This document shows positions 13,773-14,410 of a stretch of 14,410 bases of DNA, in pieces. The DNA comes from Betaproteobacteria bacterium UBA2293. Its GTDB lineage: Bacteria > Pseudomonadota > Gammaproteobacteria > Burkholderiales > Rhodocyclaceae. The notes beneath the pieces are model-generated. The model was not told where the DNA came from and ran no database searches. It was given only the letters and a program-made list of their open reading frames with translations. The DNA lies in NCBI GenBank assembly GCA_002345845.1, contig DDWF01000145.1:1-14410 (forward strand), given 5' to 3'. Position 1 is the stretch's first letter, and the number at the start of each line of letters is the position of its first letter. The translations under genes and the position numbers were made by a program.

Positions 13773-14410
<638 letters not shown>

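Overview
The window is a GC-rich, tightly packed bacterial chromosome segment. Gene content, protein style and gene order point to a betaproteobacterium, most likely of the Rhodocyclales (Dechloromonas/Azonexus-like). That placement rests on recognising families, not on a database search. I see no rRNA, tRNA, CRISPR array, insertion sequence or phage gene. The window is cut at both ends: it opens inside a substrate-binding protein gene and closes inside ruvB.

Left part (1-3933, plus strand): a five-gene branched-chain amino acid type (HAAT family) ABC importer, in the order binding protein (3' end only), LivH-like permease, LivM-like permease, LivG-like ATPase, LivF-like ATPase. The last three genes overlap or nearly touch. 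The first two gaps hold an 8-bp perfect stem-loop and a short REP-like GC-rich repeat. The ligand cannot be read from sequence; the binding protein C-terminus resembles HAAT proteins often linked with aromatic acids as well as amino acids.

Middle (3930-6648, minus strand): a PAS-PAS-GGDEF-EAL protein whose stop codon overlaps that of livF head-on. Upstream of it lies an AT-rich 181-bp gap with a candidate promoter and operator-like palindrome, then a single-domain PilZ protein of the PA4608/MapZ type.

Right-centre (6663-12167, minus strand): the complete Tol-Pal envelope operon in transcription order ybgC, tolQ, tolR, tolA, tolB, pal, cpoB, followed by queE and the PilZ gene. Every junction is short (4-bp overlap to 22 bp), so this reads as one transcription unit. 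Tol-Pal uses the proton motive force (TolQ-TolR-TolA) to drive outer-membrane constriction and Pal recycling at division. QueE makes a queuosine precursor. PilZ binds c-di-GMP.

Right end (12168-14410): a divergent intergenic region, then a membrane diguanylate cyclase with a Cache-like periplasmic domain (plus strand), which ends 1 bp from the convergent stop of ruvB (minus strand, 3' part). The order ruvB - ybgC - tolQRAB - pal - cpoB - queE is known from Pseudomonas; here a diguanylate cyclase gene sits on the opposite strand between ruvB and ybgC. The most notable feature of the window is therefore that three c-di-GMP genes (a maker, a maker/breaker and a receptor) bracket or join the Tol-Pal operon. 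All the individual families are known, and I do not see a wholly new system.
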